Translations under genes and position numbers: made by a program
From: Candidatus Coatesiibacteriota bacterium
GTDB lineage: Bacteria; B130-G9
Length of the DNA: 5,415 nt
NCBI GenBank assembly: GCA_016929465.1
Contig: JAFGIT010000105.1
Location: forward strand, 1-5,415
Direction of reading: 5' to 3'
Notes under the pieces: model-generated
Database searches by the model: none
What the model was told of the DNA's origin: nothing
The model's input: the letters and a program-made list of their open reading frames with translations, nothing else
Shown here: positions 5,409-5,415 of the stretch, piece by piece
How the letters are laid out: each line of letters begins with the position of its first letter
How positions within the stretch are numbered: the stretch's first letter is position 1

Positions 5409-5415
5409 AGCCCAT

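Larger units (their letters stand above)
5026..5415. other. Non-coding repeat-rich region at right end
   Basis: These 390 bases hold no credible gene on either strand. They are clearly AT-richer than the coding DNA to the left, with pyrimidine-rich runs such as CTTATCTCTATCTCT. They contain the CACNAAG elements, the AATCC heptamer array, the GATGGAC array and one promoter candidate, all listed separately. The organisation is that of an intergenic spacer colonised by short repeats, not a decayed gene. Confidence 0.7.

Overview
The window looks like chromosomal DNA from an uncultured or poorly studied bacterium. The coding part has moderately high GC, Shine-Dalgarno sites of the AAGGAG/GGGAGG type, and frequent ATA (Ile) and AGG/AGA (Arg) codons alongside GC-rich ones. 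NrdR is a bacterial regulator, so the source is bacterial rather than archaeal. I cannot assign a phylum. The intergenic DNA at the right end, built of short degenerate repeats, resembles what I recall from several metagenome-derived phyla.

Layout, all genes on the + strand: (1) 2-733, the C-terminal part of a protein with a 27-residue GDDxY-type repeat, running in from beyond the left edge; (2) 734-1018, an intergenic region with a sigma70-like promoter (TTGACG-18-TACAAT) whose -10 lies inside a perfect 14-bp palindrome closely matching the NrdR box; (3) 1019-1477, nrdR; (4) 1514-2719, an M20-family amidohydrolase with a TTG start and strong ribosome binding site, 36 nt behind nrdR and probably co-transcribed; (5) 2875-4530, full-length urocanate hydratase (hutU); (6) 4567-5025, a 152-aa protein I do not recognise by name, with two PepSY-like strand motifs, 36 nt behind hutU; (7) 5026-5415, AT-richer non-coding DNA with three copies of a 26-nt CACNAAG element (two direct, one inverted), a 7-bp tandem repeat, a GATGGAC repeat, and a good promoter candidate pointing off the right edge.

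Functionally there are two likely transcription units. nrdR plus the amidohydrolase would sit under a promoter that NrdR itself can block, coupling both genes to the dNTP/ATP signal sensed by NrdR. hutU plus the small protein form a second unit: HutU converts urocanate to imidazolone propionate in histidine breakdown, but no other hut gene is in the window. No mobile-element gene, tRNA, rRNA or CRISPR array is visible. The less ordinary items are the self-targeting NrdR box, the 27-residue repeat protein and the composite repeat block at the right end; I see no clear sign of an entirely new system.
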